Shown piece by piece: positions 51,162 through 60,007 of a stretch of 64,000 nt of DNA (position 1 is its first letter; each line of letters opens with the position of its first letter). Source of the stretch: Cochleicola gelatinilyticus (lineage in GTDB: Bacteria; Bacteroidota; Bacteroidia; Flavobacteriales; Flavobacteriaceae). Below the pieces are notes generated by a model. It was given only the letters and a program-made list of their open reading frames with translations. It had not been told where the DNA came from and ran no database searches. The position numbers were made by a program, and so were the translations under genes. The stretch lies in NCBI RefSeq assembly GCF_001637325.1, contig NZ_LRXL01000037.1:248001-312000 (forward strand), in the 5' to 3' direction.

Positions 51162-54071
51162 TTAATACGTGAAATTTAATCCAAGAACAAATCCTCTTGG
51201 TCTTGGGTAAAAATTATTGTCGATCCCATTACTAATCTCAGGGTCTAGACCGTCGTATTTTGTAATGGTAAATACATTTGTTGCTGTGAATGAAGCTCTA
51301 AACTGAACTTCTTCCATTGGAAATAGGTAACCAATAGACATGTTGTCCATTTTTAAGAAGTCTGCTCTACTAATATAATAATCTGAAAACAATTGCGGAT
51401 CATTAAAATTTGATTCGAGAAGATTTTTACTTCCGTTTTTATAGAAATTTCCAGGAGGGCTTAACAATTCTTCATAGAAAGCCGTATTAGAATCTACATT
51501 GTTATACACGTAGTTTCCTAAACTTCCACGAAGTGTAAATCCGAAATCGAAATTTTTATAACTCATGTTCGAAGTAAATCCTAAGTACACATCGGGAGTT
51601 GCTTTTTTATAGGCTTGTCTATCAGCTTCAGTAATTTGATTATCTCCGTTTACATCAACGTATGCCCCTTCAATAGGATTTCCTTCCGAATCGTATACCT
51701 GTCTGAAAACAAAAAATGTAGTTGGGTCAAATCCAGGTCTCCACAATTGAATGTTATTACCTACCCCTCCGGCAATTCCCCCTTGTGGGATAAAGAAATC
51801 TGGGTCGCCACTTAAATTCAGTTTTGTGATTTCTACTTCCTGAAGTGTTGCATTTGCGTTTAAATCCCAGTTAAAATTGTCGTTGCTAACTACCGTAGTG
51901 TTTATTCCTAATTCAACTCCACGACTCAATGTCTCTCCTACATTTGTGGTTAGTAAGTCGGAAAGGTTCGACCCTGCTGCCGTTGGAATTCTAGCCAAAA
52001 GATCTTCAGTCTCTCGGTAATATCCATCGAGCGTTACATTAAAGGCATTGTTTACAAAGCCAATATCAAGACCCACATTATATTGTGTGGTTTCTTCCCA
52101 TTTCAGATTCTCGTCGAATTCTTCTGGGCGTAAGGTATTTTGGAACGTATCACCAAACTGTACACTTGCAGAAGATTGTCCCGGAGAGTAAATTCCAAGA
52201 TACCCGTAATTTGTTCCTATTTCTTGGTTCCCTGTAACTCCGTATCCGGCACGAAGCTTCAGATTAGAAACTGCATTCGAATCTTTTAAAAATTCTTCAT
52301 TACTAATTTTCCATCCTATAGAGGCTGCGGGAAAATTACCCCAACGGTTCTCTTTTTTAAAACGTGAAGATCCGTCACGACGATAACTTGCCGACAGTAA
52401 ATACTTATCTGCGATATCGAAACTTACCCTTCCGAAGTATGATTCTAACGAATTTCGGTTTATAGTAGTAGGATCGGTTTCTAGCATGCCATTTCGTGTT
52501 TCCGTAAGATCGGAAAGCACATAAAACTCCTGATAAGAGTGCCCTGCGGTAACATCGTATTCGGTATTTGCAGTAGCAATTGTGTTTTTATAATTTAGAA
52601 TAAGGTCTAAGTTGGTGTTTCTGTTAAACCCGGTATAGTATTTTTGAAACTGTCCATTTTGCTGTGTTGCAGAACGACCCTCAACAAATTCACGTCCATC
52701 GATCTCAGAATAATCAAAACCAGCGTTCGAAATAAATTTCAATTCGGGTAAAAAGTGAAACCGATACTCGGTATTTAAGTTCGTAATGTTTCGTTTATTT
52801 CGAGCTTTTTCATCATTTTGTTCTAACAATGCTACAGGATTTCGAGGAGACAGGGCTTCTGGGTTACCGTTGGGTTGAGTAAATTCAAAATAACCTCCAA
52901 AGGCTCCACCTTGTCGAATGGGTTGCGTAGGATCGAAAACAATTGCATTTCCTATAGCTCCGGTATCTGCATAAAAATTGTCATCGAAACTTCCTTTTGT
53001 AGTAAGGGCGAATTTAAGATGATCGTCGAAAAGACTTGCGTTTAAGTTTACATTTAAAGCATTTCTACGGTAAAGGTCTTTCCGAAGAATCCCTTGTTTG
53101 TTGGTATTGTTATAATTAATGCGGTAGGAAAAATTCTCGAAACCTTGCGAGAAAGTAAGGTTGTGAATGCCACCAACTGCGGTGCGATATATTTCATCCT
53201 GCCAGTCGGTAGTTGCATTCCCTAATAACGAAGGATCTGCTCCGTTTTCATTTATGAGGGTTCTAAACTCATCGGCAGTAAACACATCTACATAATCGAT
53301 TGCTTCATCGATAGAAACTTGAAAACCGTATTCAATTTTAAACGGGGCTCCTTTTTTTCCTTTTTTAGTGGTAATTAAAACTACTCCGTTAGAAGCTCGA
53401 GAACCGTAGATTGCAGTTGCAGAAGCATCTTTTAAAATTACAAAATCTTCAATTTCGTTTGGGTTGATCGAATTTAACTGGTTTCGAACCCCTTGAACGC
53501 CACGCTGATCTAATGGAATACCATCTACAACAATAAGTGGAGAATTATTTGCCGATAACGACGAACCTCCACGAATTCTAATTTCAGATCCTTCTCCAGG
53601 AGCACCACCACTACTGGTAATACGTACTCCGGCAGACTTCCCAGCTAGTAGTTGATCGGGAGATACAATCGCACCTTTATTAAATTCTTCCGAAGAAACT
53701 TTTTGAACCGCGCCGGTAGCATCTTGTTTGGTAGTAGACCCGTATCCAATTAAAACAACTTCGTCTAATAAAGCGGCATCTTCATTTAAAGCAATAGATA
53801 AAGTACTTTGCCCTGAGAAATTAATTTCTTGAGGTTCAAAACCAACATAAGAAAATACCAATACATCGCCGGTAGCTACTTCCGATAGTGTATAATTTCC
53901 GTCGAAATCGGTAGAGGCTCCGTTCGTAGTTCCCTTTACAACAACGTTTGCTCCTGGAATTGGTAACCCTGATGCACTTTCAGTAATCGTCCCTGTAACA
54001 GTAGATTGTGCAAAAAGGCTCAATGGTAGTAAGAACAATACAAGCAGAGCGCTTTTTAGAATATGTTTCAT
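51162..54071 (-). CDS. SusC/RagA-family TonB-linked outer membrane transporter
   Basis: TonB-dependent importer that forms the barrel of a SusCD pair, 969 aa. After the signal peptide (ending LFAQ) there is a carboxypeptidase-like regulatory domain (about residues 23-110, VTGTITESASGLPIPGANV), then the SusC linker and TonB box region (LDEVVLIGYGSTTKQDATGA), the plug (to about 235, with IRIRGGSSLSANNSPLIVVDG) and a 22-strand barrel ending in LGLNFTY. First gene of the minus-strand arm of the alpha-glucan locus, downstream of a LacI-type palindrome. Confidence 0.97.
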   Translation of the reverse strand: MKHILKSALLVLFLLPLSLFAQSTVTGTITESASGLPIPGANVVVKGTTNGASTDFDGNYTLSEVATGDVLVFSYVGFEPQEINFSGQSTLSIALNEDAALLDEVVLIGYGSTTKQDATGAVQKVSSEEFNKGAIVSPDQLLAGKSAGVRITSSGGAPGEGSEIRIRGGSSLSANNSPLIVVDGIPLDQRGVQGVRNQLNSINPNEIEDFVILKDASATAIYGSRASNGVVLITTKKGKKGAPFKIEYGFQVSIDEAIDYVDVFTADEFRTLINENGADPSLLGNATTDWQDEIYRTAVGGIHNLTFSQGFENFSYRINYNNTNKQGILRKDLYRRNALNVNLNASLFDDHLKFALTTKGSFDDNFYADTGAIGNAIVFDPTQPIRQGGAFGGYFEFTQPNGNPEALSPRNPVALLEQNDEKARNKRNITNLNTEYRFHFLPELKFISNAGFDYSEIDGREFVEGRSATQQNGQFQKYYTGFNRNTNLDLILNYKNTIATANTEYDVTAGHSYQEFYVLSDLTETRNGMLETDPTTINRNSLESYFGRVSFDIADKYLLSASYRRDGSSRFKKENRWGNFPAASIGWKISNEEFLKDSNAVSNLKLRAGYGVTGNQEIGTNYGYLGIYSPGQSSASVQFGDTFQNTLRPEEFDENLKWEETTQYNVGLDIGFVNNAFNVTLDGYYRETEDLLARIPTAAGSNLSDLLTTNVGETLSRGVELGINTTVVSNDNFNWDLNANATLQEVEITKLNLSGDPDFFIPQGGIAGGVGNNIQLWRPGFDPTTFFVFRQVYDSEGNPIEGAYVDVNGDNQITEADRQAYKKATPDVYLGFTSNMSYKNFDFGFTLRGSLGNYVYNNVDSNTAFYEELLSPPGNFYKNGSKNLLESNFNDPQLFSDYYISRADFLKMDNMSIGYLFPMEEVQFRASFTATNVFTITKYDGLDPEISNGIDNNFYPRPRGFVLGLNFTY

Positions 54072-54106
54072 GTGTTTTTAAGTTGTTAATTTGCAATAAG
54101 TTATGC

Positions 54107-54124
54107 ACTGTATTTATACTTCCT
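54107..54124. repeat. 18-bp exact repeat, copy 1 (susC promoter region)
   Basis: ACTGTATTTATACTTCCT, 36 bases upstream of the susC start and read on the strand opposite to susC. An identical copy is at 55428-55445 before the MFS gene. It contains a GTAT-TT-ATAC dyad. Confidence 0.5.
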
Positions 54125-54183
54125 TGGAATCAAATTTAACGTAATTTAAATAAGAATTTAACAGTTTCTTAATACGAAAGCTT

Positions 54184-54199
54184 ACGAAAACGTTTTCGT
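54184..54199. promoter_or_regulatory. LacI-type operator candidate between susC and the lacI-type gene
   Basis: ACGAAAACGTTTTCGT is a perfect 16-bp palindrome with the central CG typical of LacI/GalR-family operators. A similar half site (TACGAAAGC, 54173-54181) lies exactly 10 bp before the left half (TACGAAAAC, 54183-54191). The divergent LacI regulator gene next to it is the obvious binder; binding is inferred. Confidence 0.65.
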
Positions 54200-54302
54200 G
54201 TTGATAAGTTTATAAATTTTAACATATTGCTCGTATTTAGCGTAAATACTTGCCTTATGAATAATTTTAATATTTCAATTTTACTAAATCCTTAATTTCA
54301 TA

Positions 54303-54310
54303 TATCTTTC
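54303..54310 (+). promoter_or_regulatory. Possible -7 element of the LacI-type regulator gene
   Basis: TATCTTTC, one mismatch to TAnnTTTG, 22 bases before the start. It is flanked by an inverted repeat AATTTCAT (54294-54301) / ATGAAATT (54314-54321). Confidence 0.4.
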
Positions 54311-54332
54311 AAAATGAAATTCACCCATACCC

Positions 54333-55376
54333 ATGCAGAAACTAACGTTAAAGAAAATTGCTAAAGAACTAGATGTTTCAATATCCACAGTATCAAAGGC
54401 TTTAAGCGATAGTCACGAGATTAGTAAGGACACCCGACAAAAGATCCAAGCGTTCGCAAAATTGTACAATTACCGTCCCAATAATATTGCACTCAGCCTC
54501 AAGAATAAAAAAACAAAGACACTGGGAGTCATTATTCCCGAAATCGTGCATCATTTTTTTACAACCGTAGTGAGTGGAATCGAAAAAGTAGCAAACGAGC
54601 GCGGATACAACGTAATTATTGGGCTTTCGAATGAATCTTTTAGTAAAGAAGTTATTAATATGGACATGCTCGCAAATGGGAGTATCGATGGATTTATTAT
54701 TTCAGTAGCTAGAGAAACACAACTTAAAAAAGACTTTCACCATTTACATGAAACAATTAATCAAGGAATGCCTATTGTTATGTTCGATAGAGTACTGCCC
54801 GAAATAGCGTGCGATAAAGTGGTGGTAGATGATGCCGAAGGTGCCAGAAAAGCCGTTCTCAATTTAATAGATGCGGGGTGTAGAAATATAGGAATTATTA
54901 CTACGGAAGACCATGTAAGCGTAGGTAAATTACGAACTGGTGGATATGAAGCCGCATTAAAAGAACGCAACATTCCTTTAGATGAAGGGTTTGAATTAAA
55001 ACTGAAGGATGAATTAAATGAAGAAGAGAACATTGAAGAATTAGCAAAAGTAATTGCCACCTACCTGAAAGATCATCCTGCAATCGACGGAATTTTTGCT
55101 GTCAATGAAATTTATGCACTCTCGGCTATGAAAGCAGCTCGTTATCTTGGAAAGCACATTCCTAAAGACCTTAAAGTCATTGGTTTTACCGACGGAATGC
55201 TATCTAAATACGCAACCCCAAGCCTAACCACGGTTAGTCAGCACGGAAAATTACTCGGTGAAAAAGCCGCTTTTTTACTTATAGAACGACTTGAAAAAGA
55301 TCATTTAGAGCCACCTTTCGAAACCATCATCGTAGAAACCGAACTCGTAGAACGCGAATCCACTAAGCAATTTTAA
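54333..55376 (+). CDS. LacI/GalR-family transcriptional regulator of the alpha-glucan locus
   Basis: A 347-aa regulator. The N-terminal HTH (KKIAKELDVSISTVSKAL, residues 7-24) and hinge helix (RPNNIALSLKNKKTKTLG) match LacI. A periplasmic-binding-protein-like sensor domain (about 62-340) follows. It lies between susC (divergent) and the MFS/pgmB/GH65 genes (same strand) and next to a perfect LacI-type palindrome. The likely inducer is maltose or a maltose metabolite, from context only. 150 bases separate it from the MFS gene. Confidence 0.94.
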   Translation: MQKLTLKKIAKELDVSISTVSKALSDSHEISKDTRQKIQAFAKLYNYRPNNIALSLKNKKTKTLGVIIPEIVHHFFTTVVSGIEKVANERGYNVIIGLSNESFSKEVINMDMLANGSIDGFIISVARETQLKKDFHHLHETINQGMPIVMFDRVLPEIACDKVVVDDAEGARKAVLNLIDAGCRNIGIITTEDHVSVGKLRTGGYEAALKERNIPLDEGFELKLKDELNEEENIEELAKVIATYLKDHPAIDGIFAVNEIYALSAMKAARYLGKHIPKDLKVIGFTDGMLSKYATPSLTTVSQHGKLLGEKAAFLLIERLEKDHLEPPFETIIVETELVERESTKQF

Positions 55377-55400
55377 CATACAATTTTTAAAAAAAAAGTA

Positions 55401-55408
55401 TATCTTTA
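55401..55408 (+). promoter_or_regulatory. Possible -7 element of the MFS-pgmB-GH65 unit
   Basis: TATCTTTA, one mismatch to TAnnTTTG, 118 bases before the MFS start. If used, the 18-bp repeat would fall in the leader. Confidence 0.4.
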
Positions 55409-55412
55409 CACC

Positions 55413-55504
55413 TTCGAAATATCAATAACTGTATTTATACTTCCTACCCTAATATAGTTTTGATATCTCATAATAGCTACTTTCGGTAGCCATTTCGAAA
55501 TATC
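55413..55504. repeat. 11-bp direct repeat TTCGAAATATC flanking the MFS leader
   Basis: TTCGAAATATC occurs at 55413-55423 and 55494-55504, 81 bp apart, each around a TTCGAA palindrome. A small GCTAC/GTAGC hairpin (55476-55490) lies between them. Function unknown. Confidence 0.35.
55428..55445. repeat. 18-bp exact repeat, copy 2 (MFS promoter region)
   Basis: ACTGTATTTATACTTCCT, identical to 54107-54124 and 81 bases upstream of the MFS gene start. A partial 12-bp match (TTTATACTTCCT) also occurs at 38061-38072 before pabB. Confidence 0.5.
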
Positions 55505-55526
55505 GAAGTCTTAAAAAACTTTCGGT

Positions 55527-56972
55527 ATGCAAAAACCTAAATTAAAATTTTGGGACATCTGGAACATGAGTTTCGGATTTCTAGGTATTCAGTTCGGATT
55601 CGCTTTACAGGGATCTACCATGTCACGAATTTTCGAAACACTGGGAGCCGATAAAGACAGCATTCCATTTCTTTGGATCGCTGCTCCATTAGCTGGATTG
55701 CTAGTACAGCCCATCGTTGGTTATCTAAGTGATAACACTTGGCATAAAACACTGGGACGTCGTCGTCCTTTTTTCCTGCTAGGAGCGATTTTAAGTTCGA
55801 TTGCACTCTTGGTAATGCCGTATTCTTCAGAAGTTTGGATGGCCGCAGGTTTACTTTTAGTACTCGACGCTTCAATCAATATAAGCATGGAGCCGTTTCG
55901 TGCTCTGGTTGCCGATAAACTTCCCGATTCACAACGCAGTTATGGTTTTGTGGTGCAAACACTTATTATTGGTGTTGGTACTTGGGTTGCGAGTAACCTT
56001 CCGAAGTTTGTAAATAATACCTTAAATGTTTCTAACGAAGCTGCGCCAGGAGTAGTTCCTCCCAGTGTAAAAGTGGCGTTTGCTATTGGTGCTGTTGTAT
56101 TTATTACGAGTATACTGGTTACTATTTTTACCACCAAAGAATATACTCCCGATCAAATGACTGCCTTTGGAGAAGGGGAAGAAGGGGCTGAAAAGAAAGG
56201 AATGATCGCAACTATTTTAAGTACTTATGCGCTTATGCCAACGGTAATGAAGAAATTAGGAGTAGTTCAATTTTTTTCTTGGTTTGCATTTTTTGCCATG
56301 TGGACCTTGGCGAATCCCGCACTCACTACACATATTTACAACGCAGGAAAACCAGATATCGCTCAATTTGCCCAAATCGATGACGAAGGAACTCCATTAG
56401 TAGATACCGAGCGAGTAATACTATTTAAATCAGACCAATCCAAACTCGAGTACACAGAAAAAGATAAAGCCTATAATGAAGCAAGTGACGACGTGGGGTC
56501 TAAAATGGGAATCTACGGACTTACCTCTATGCTCTTCGCGTTATTACTCACATTTTATACGGCGTATAATAGTATTAACCGCAAATACGTGCACATGGGA
56601 TCGCTAATTCTGGGAGGCATCGGATTTCTAATTATGTTCTATATTCCTGGACAGCCAGAATATCTATTTGTTTCTTTCTCCCTTATAGGAATTGCATGGG
56701 GAAGTATTCTCTCGATGCCTTATGCAATGTTGTCAAGTTCAGTAAATCCCAATAAAATGGGACTTATGATGGGAGTTTTTAACATGTTTATTTGTATTCC
56801 GCAGATCCTTGCCGCAGTAGGAGGTGTGGTTTTTCTACATAAATTAATAGGCGACGAAGCCATTCATGCTATGACCATAGCCGGAATCTTTTTAATACTT
56901 GCAGGACTTTCTAATTTATTGATCGTCAATAAAAAAGCAATAACCTATCAACCTTCAATAGACAATGAATAG
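55527..56972 (+). CDS. MFS sugar transporter, probable maltose permease (SLC45/GPH-like)
   Basis: Inner membrane permease of 481 aa with 12 predicted membrane helices. Conserved segments: FWDIWNMSFGFLGIQFGFALQGSTMSR at the start (shown here only as FWDIWNMSFGFLGIQFGF), GYLSDNTWHKTLGRRRPFFLLGA (A-type loop with R-R-R-P, the SLC45-like sugar/H+ symporter mark) and GIAWGSILSMPYAMLSS. Coupling to a maltose phosphorylase and pgmB supports maltose as substrate. It overlaps the pgmB start by 8 bases. Confidence 0.88.
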   Translation: MQKPKLKFWDIWNMSFGFLGIQFGFALQGSTMSRIFETLGADKDSIPFLWIAAPLAGLLVQPIVGYLSDNTWHKTLGRRRPFFLLGAILSSIALLVMPYSSEVWMAAGLLLVLDASINISMEPFRALVADKLPDSQRSYGFVVQTLIIGVGTWVASNLPKFVNNTLNVSNEAAPGVVPPSVKVAFAIGAVVFITSILVTIFTTKEYTPDQMTAFGEGEEGAEKKGMIATILSTYALMPTVMKKLGVVQFFSWFAFFAMWTLANPALTTHIYNAGKPDIAQFAQIDDEGTPLVDTERVILFKSDQSKLEYTEKDKAYNEASDDVGSKMGIYGLTSMLFALLLTFYTAYNSINRKYVHMGSLILGGIGFLIMFYIPGQPEYLFVSFSLIGIAWGSILSMPYAMLSSSVNPNKMGLMMGVFNMFICIPQILAAVGGVVFLHKLIGDEAIHAMTIAGIFLILAGLSNLLIVNKKAITYQPSIDNE

Positions 56973-57654
56973 TAAGGGATTTATATTCGATCTAGATGGC
57001 GTGATCGTCGATACAGCAAAATATCATTTTTTGGCGTGGAAAAAATTAGCCGAAACCATTGGTGTAACATTTACTGAAACAGAGAACGAACAATTAAAAG
57101 GTGTGAGCCGAGTGCGTTCCCTAGAAAAGATTCTTGAATGGGGCAACAAAACCCTTGATCAGGATACCTTCATGGAGCTAATGGCACGTAAAAATAACGA
57201 TTACTTAGCCTATATAAATACCATGAACACCTCAGAGATCTTACCAGATGTTACACGGGTATTATTATTTCTGAAAGAACAAAACCAGCGAATTGCTTTA
57301 GGATCGGCGAGTAAAAATGCCAGGGCGATACTTAAAAAGGTAGCTCTTTTTTCAAATTTTGAAGCCATTGTAGACGGCACGAATGTGACAAAAGCCAAAC
57401 CCAACCCAGAAGTATTTCTGAAAGCTGCCCAACAATTAGGAATCAATGCTGAAAAATGTATCGTTTTTGAAGATTCGGTAGCAGGAATTCAAGCCGCTAA
57501 TACTGCAGGGATGATCAGTATCGGAATTGGAAACAAAGAAATTCTTTCTGAAGCAACCTATGTTTTTAAAAATTTCACCGAAATGTCCAACGAATTTTTG
57601 CTGGAATTAATCGTATTAAGTAATGAAAAACACCTCGATTCCCCAAAGAGGTAA
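56965..57654 (+). CDS. pgmB: Beta-phosphoglucomutase
   Basis: HAD-superfamily enzyme converting beta-glucose-1-phosphate to glucose-6-phosphate. The 229-aa protein has the catalytic FDLDGVIVDT motif (nucleophile Asp9, acid/base Asp11), the cap domain with LKGVSRVRSLEKIL (family signature), the phosphate-binding GSASKNA and the Mg-binding EDSVAGIQAA. It overlaps the MFS gene by 8 bases and is followed by maltose phosphorylase, which supplies its substrate. Confidence 0.96.
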   Translation: MNSKGFIFDLDGVIVDTAKYHFLAWKKLAETIGVTFTETENEQLKGVSRVRSLEKILEWGNKTLDQDTFMELMARKNNDYLAYINTMNTSEILPDVTRVLLFLKEQNQRIALGSASKNARAILKKVALFSNFEAIVDGTNVTKAKPNPEVFLKAAQQLGINAEKCIVFEDSVAGIQAANTAGMISIGIGNKEILSEATYVFKNFTEMSNEFLLELIVLSNEKHLDSPKR

Positions 57655-57700
57655 TTCAAACAAACCAATAAATACAGTACCCATTAAAAAGGGCATAGAT

Positions 57701-60007
57701 ATGAATCAGGATTATATACAAACAGACGAATGGTCGATCCTCGAAGAAGGATTTGATGTGAATCACGTAAAAGCTTCAGAAAGTCTATTTAGCATTGGTA
57801 ACGGTGCGATGGGACAACGGGCCAACTTCGAAGAAACGTATACCGGCCCGACCTTTCAAGGAAGTTATATTGCGGGTGTGTATTACCCCGACAAAACGCG
57901 TGTAGGGTGGTGGAAGAACGGATATCCCGAATACTTCGCAAAAGTATTGAATGCCCCGAACTGGATCGGGATCGATGTAACGGTCAACGGTGAGTCGTTA
58001 GATTTGTATACATGTAAAAATGTTCAAAATTTCCACAGAGAGTTGAATATGAAAGAAGGCTTTTACCTTCGTTCTTTTGAAGCTACCTTGCAAAATGGTA
58101 GTTCGGTACGTGTGGAAAGCACCCGAATTTTAAGCCTGGACCTGGATGAATTAGGAGTAATTTCTTATAAAGTCACTCCCTTAAATGGTTCTGCTACTAT
58201 TACCCTTTCCCCATACCTAGATGCCGGAATCACCAATGAAGATACCAACTGGGATGATGCATTTTGGGATACACTTGAAGTAAAAGAAGCGCAGGAGCAA
58301 GGCTTTATTCGTTCGCGTACCATGAAGACCGATTTCAACATCTGTACCTTTATGCAGTCGAAGTTGTTCCTCAACGACAAAGCGATCGAAGCTTCAAAAG
58401 CTTCAGAAGTAACCGATACTAAAATAGGCTTCAAATATGCTATAAAAGTTTCAGAAGGAGAAACCCTTACGCTTCATAAATTTGCGGGATATGTAACCGA
58501 TATGAATCATAAGAAATCGGAACTTATTTCCGCAGCTAAAAAAACCTTAGAAAAAGGAGTGGCGCTCGGGTATTCAGAAATAAAAAAACTTCAGAAACAA
58601 TCCTGGGAGAAGATCTGGGAAATGGCAGACATTACCATCGAAGGAGATTCTAAAGCACAACAAGGAATTCGATTCAATATTTTTCAGTTAAATCAGACCT
58701 ATTTAGGGAAAGATGCCCGTTTAAATATTGGACCGAAAGGTTTTACTGGCGAAAAATACGGCGGAAGTACTTATTGGGACACCGAAGCGTATTGCATTCC
58801 TTTTTATATGGCAACCAAAGATCAGGAGGTGGCTCGAAATCTTTTGGTATATCGGTACAATCATCTGGAAAAAGCAATCGAAAATGCGGCAAAACTAGGC
58901 TTTAACAAAGGTGCTGCATTGTACCCGATGGTAACGATGAACGGGGAGGAAAGTCATAACGAATGGGAGATCACTTTCGAAGAAATTCACCGCAATGGAG
59001 CTATTGCGTATGCGATTTACAATTACATTCGATACACGGGAGATACCGCATACATGCACGAAAAGGGGTTGGAAGTGGTCATTGCGATCGCACGTTTCTG
59101 GAAACAACGGGTTACTTTTTCTGAAAACAAAGGGAAGTATATGATCCTAGGCGTAACCGGACCGAATGAATATGAAAATAATGTAAACAACAACTGGTAC
59201 ACCAACTATCTTGCTAAGTGGTGTTTGCAATATGCTGCCGAACAGGTAGTAGCGACCGAACGAGATGCGGCTTCTGATTTTGACCGTATTCTTAAAAAGG
59301 TAAAGCTTACTTCGGAAGAAGTTTCAGAATGGAAAAAAGTAGCTGCTAATCTATATTTTCCGTATTCTGAAGCACACAATGTATACCTGCAGCAGGACGG
59401 GTTTTTAGATAAAGAACTGGTGCCTGTTTCAGAGCTTGACCCCTCGCAGCGACCTATTAACCAGAAGTGGTCCTGGGATCGTATTTTACGTTCGCCTTAT
59501 ATCAAACAAGCCGATGTATTGCAAGGATTCTATTTTTTTGAAGATGATTTTTCTACAAAAGCGATCGAACGTCATTTTAATTTCTATGAACCTTTTACGG
59601 TGCATGAATCTTCGTTATCTCCTTGTGTTCACAGTATTCAAGCAGCCAAATTAGGGCGAATGGACCAAGCATATAACTTTTACTTGCAGACGTCTCGTTT
59701 AGATCTTGACGATTACAATAAAGAAGTAGAAGAGGGATGTCATATTACCAGTATGGCAGGAACTTGGATGAGTATTGTGGAAGGATTCGGAGGCATGAGA
59801 ATTAAAAATAACATGCTTTCTTTTGAACCTAAGATCCCGAAGCAATGGAAATCGTATTCGTTTAAAGTGAATTTTCGGGGACGCATTGTTACAGTTTCAG
59901 TTTCACAAGACGGACCTTCATTTACGGTATGTCCGGGCGGGGCATTTCAAATTTTAGTCAACGGAAAAGAAATGGAAATTTCGAACAATCAAACACAAAC
60001 AGCCTAA
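57701..60007 (+). CDS. Maltose phosphorylase, glycoside hydrolase family 65
   Basis: Phosphorolyses maltose to glucose and beta-glucose-1-phosphate in the cytoplasm. The 768-aa protein has an N-terminal beta-sandwich, a helical linker and the (alpha/alpha)6 barrel. The general acid is Glu490 in TGPNEYENN; other markers are GEESHNEWEITFEEIHRNGA and the phosphate-site SLSPCVHSIQAAKLG. The frame is open from 57623, overlapping pgmB, but the start at 57701 (MNQDYIQTDEWSI) fits the family and is preferred. It overlaps the next gene by one base (TAATG). Confidence 0.95.
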   Translation: MNQDYIQTDEWSILEEGFDVNHVKASESLFSIGNGAMGQRANFEETYTGPTFQGSYIAGVYYPDKTRVGWWKNGYPEYFAKVLNAPNWIGIDVTVNGESLDLYTCKNVQNFHRELNMKEGFYLRSFEATLQNGSSVRVESTRILSLDLDELGVISYKVTPLNGSATITLSPYLDAGITNEDTNWDDAFWDTLEVKEAQEQGFIRSRTMKTDFNICTFMQSKLFLNDKAIEASKASEVTDTKIGFKYAIKVSEGETLTLHKFAGYVTDMNHKKSELISAAKKTLEKGVALGYSEIKKLQKQSWEKIWEMADITIEGDSKAQQGIRFNIFQLNQTYLGKDARLNIGPKGFTGEKYGGSTYWDTEAYCIPFYMATKDQEVARNLLVYRYNHLEKAIENAAKLGFNKGAALYPMVTMNGEESHNEWEITFEEIHRNGAIAYAIYNYIRYTGDTAYMHEKGLEVVIAIARFWKQRVTFSENKGKYMILGVTGPNEYENNVNNNWYTNYLAKWCLQYAAEQVVATERDAASDFDRILKKVKLTSEEVSEWKKVAANLYFPYSEAHNVYLQQDGFLDKELVPVSELDPSQRPINQKWSWDRILRSPYIKQADVLQGFYFFEDDFSTKAIERHFNFYEPFTVHESSLSPCVHSIQAAKLGRMDQAYNFYLQTSRLDLDDYNKEVEEGCHITSMAGTWMSIVEGFGGMRIKNNMLSFEPKIPKQWKSYSFKVNFRGRIVTVSVSQDGPSFTVCPGGAFQILVNGKEMEISNNQTQTA

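Noticed and set aside
57623-57700. Longer GH65 start overlapping pgmB
   Set aside because: The extra 26 residues do not resemble the family N-terminus, and the ATG at 57701 gives the expected length and a normal start.
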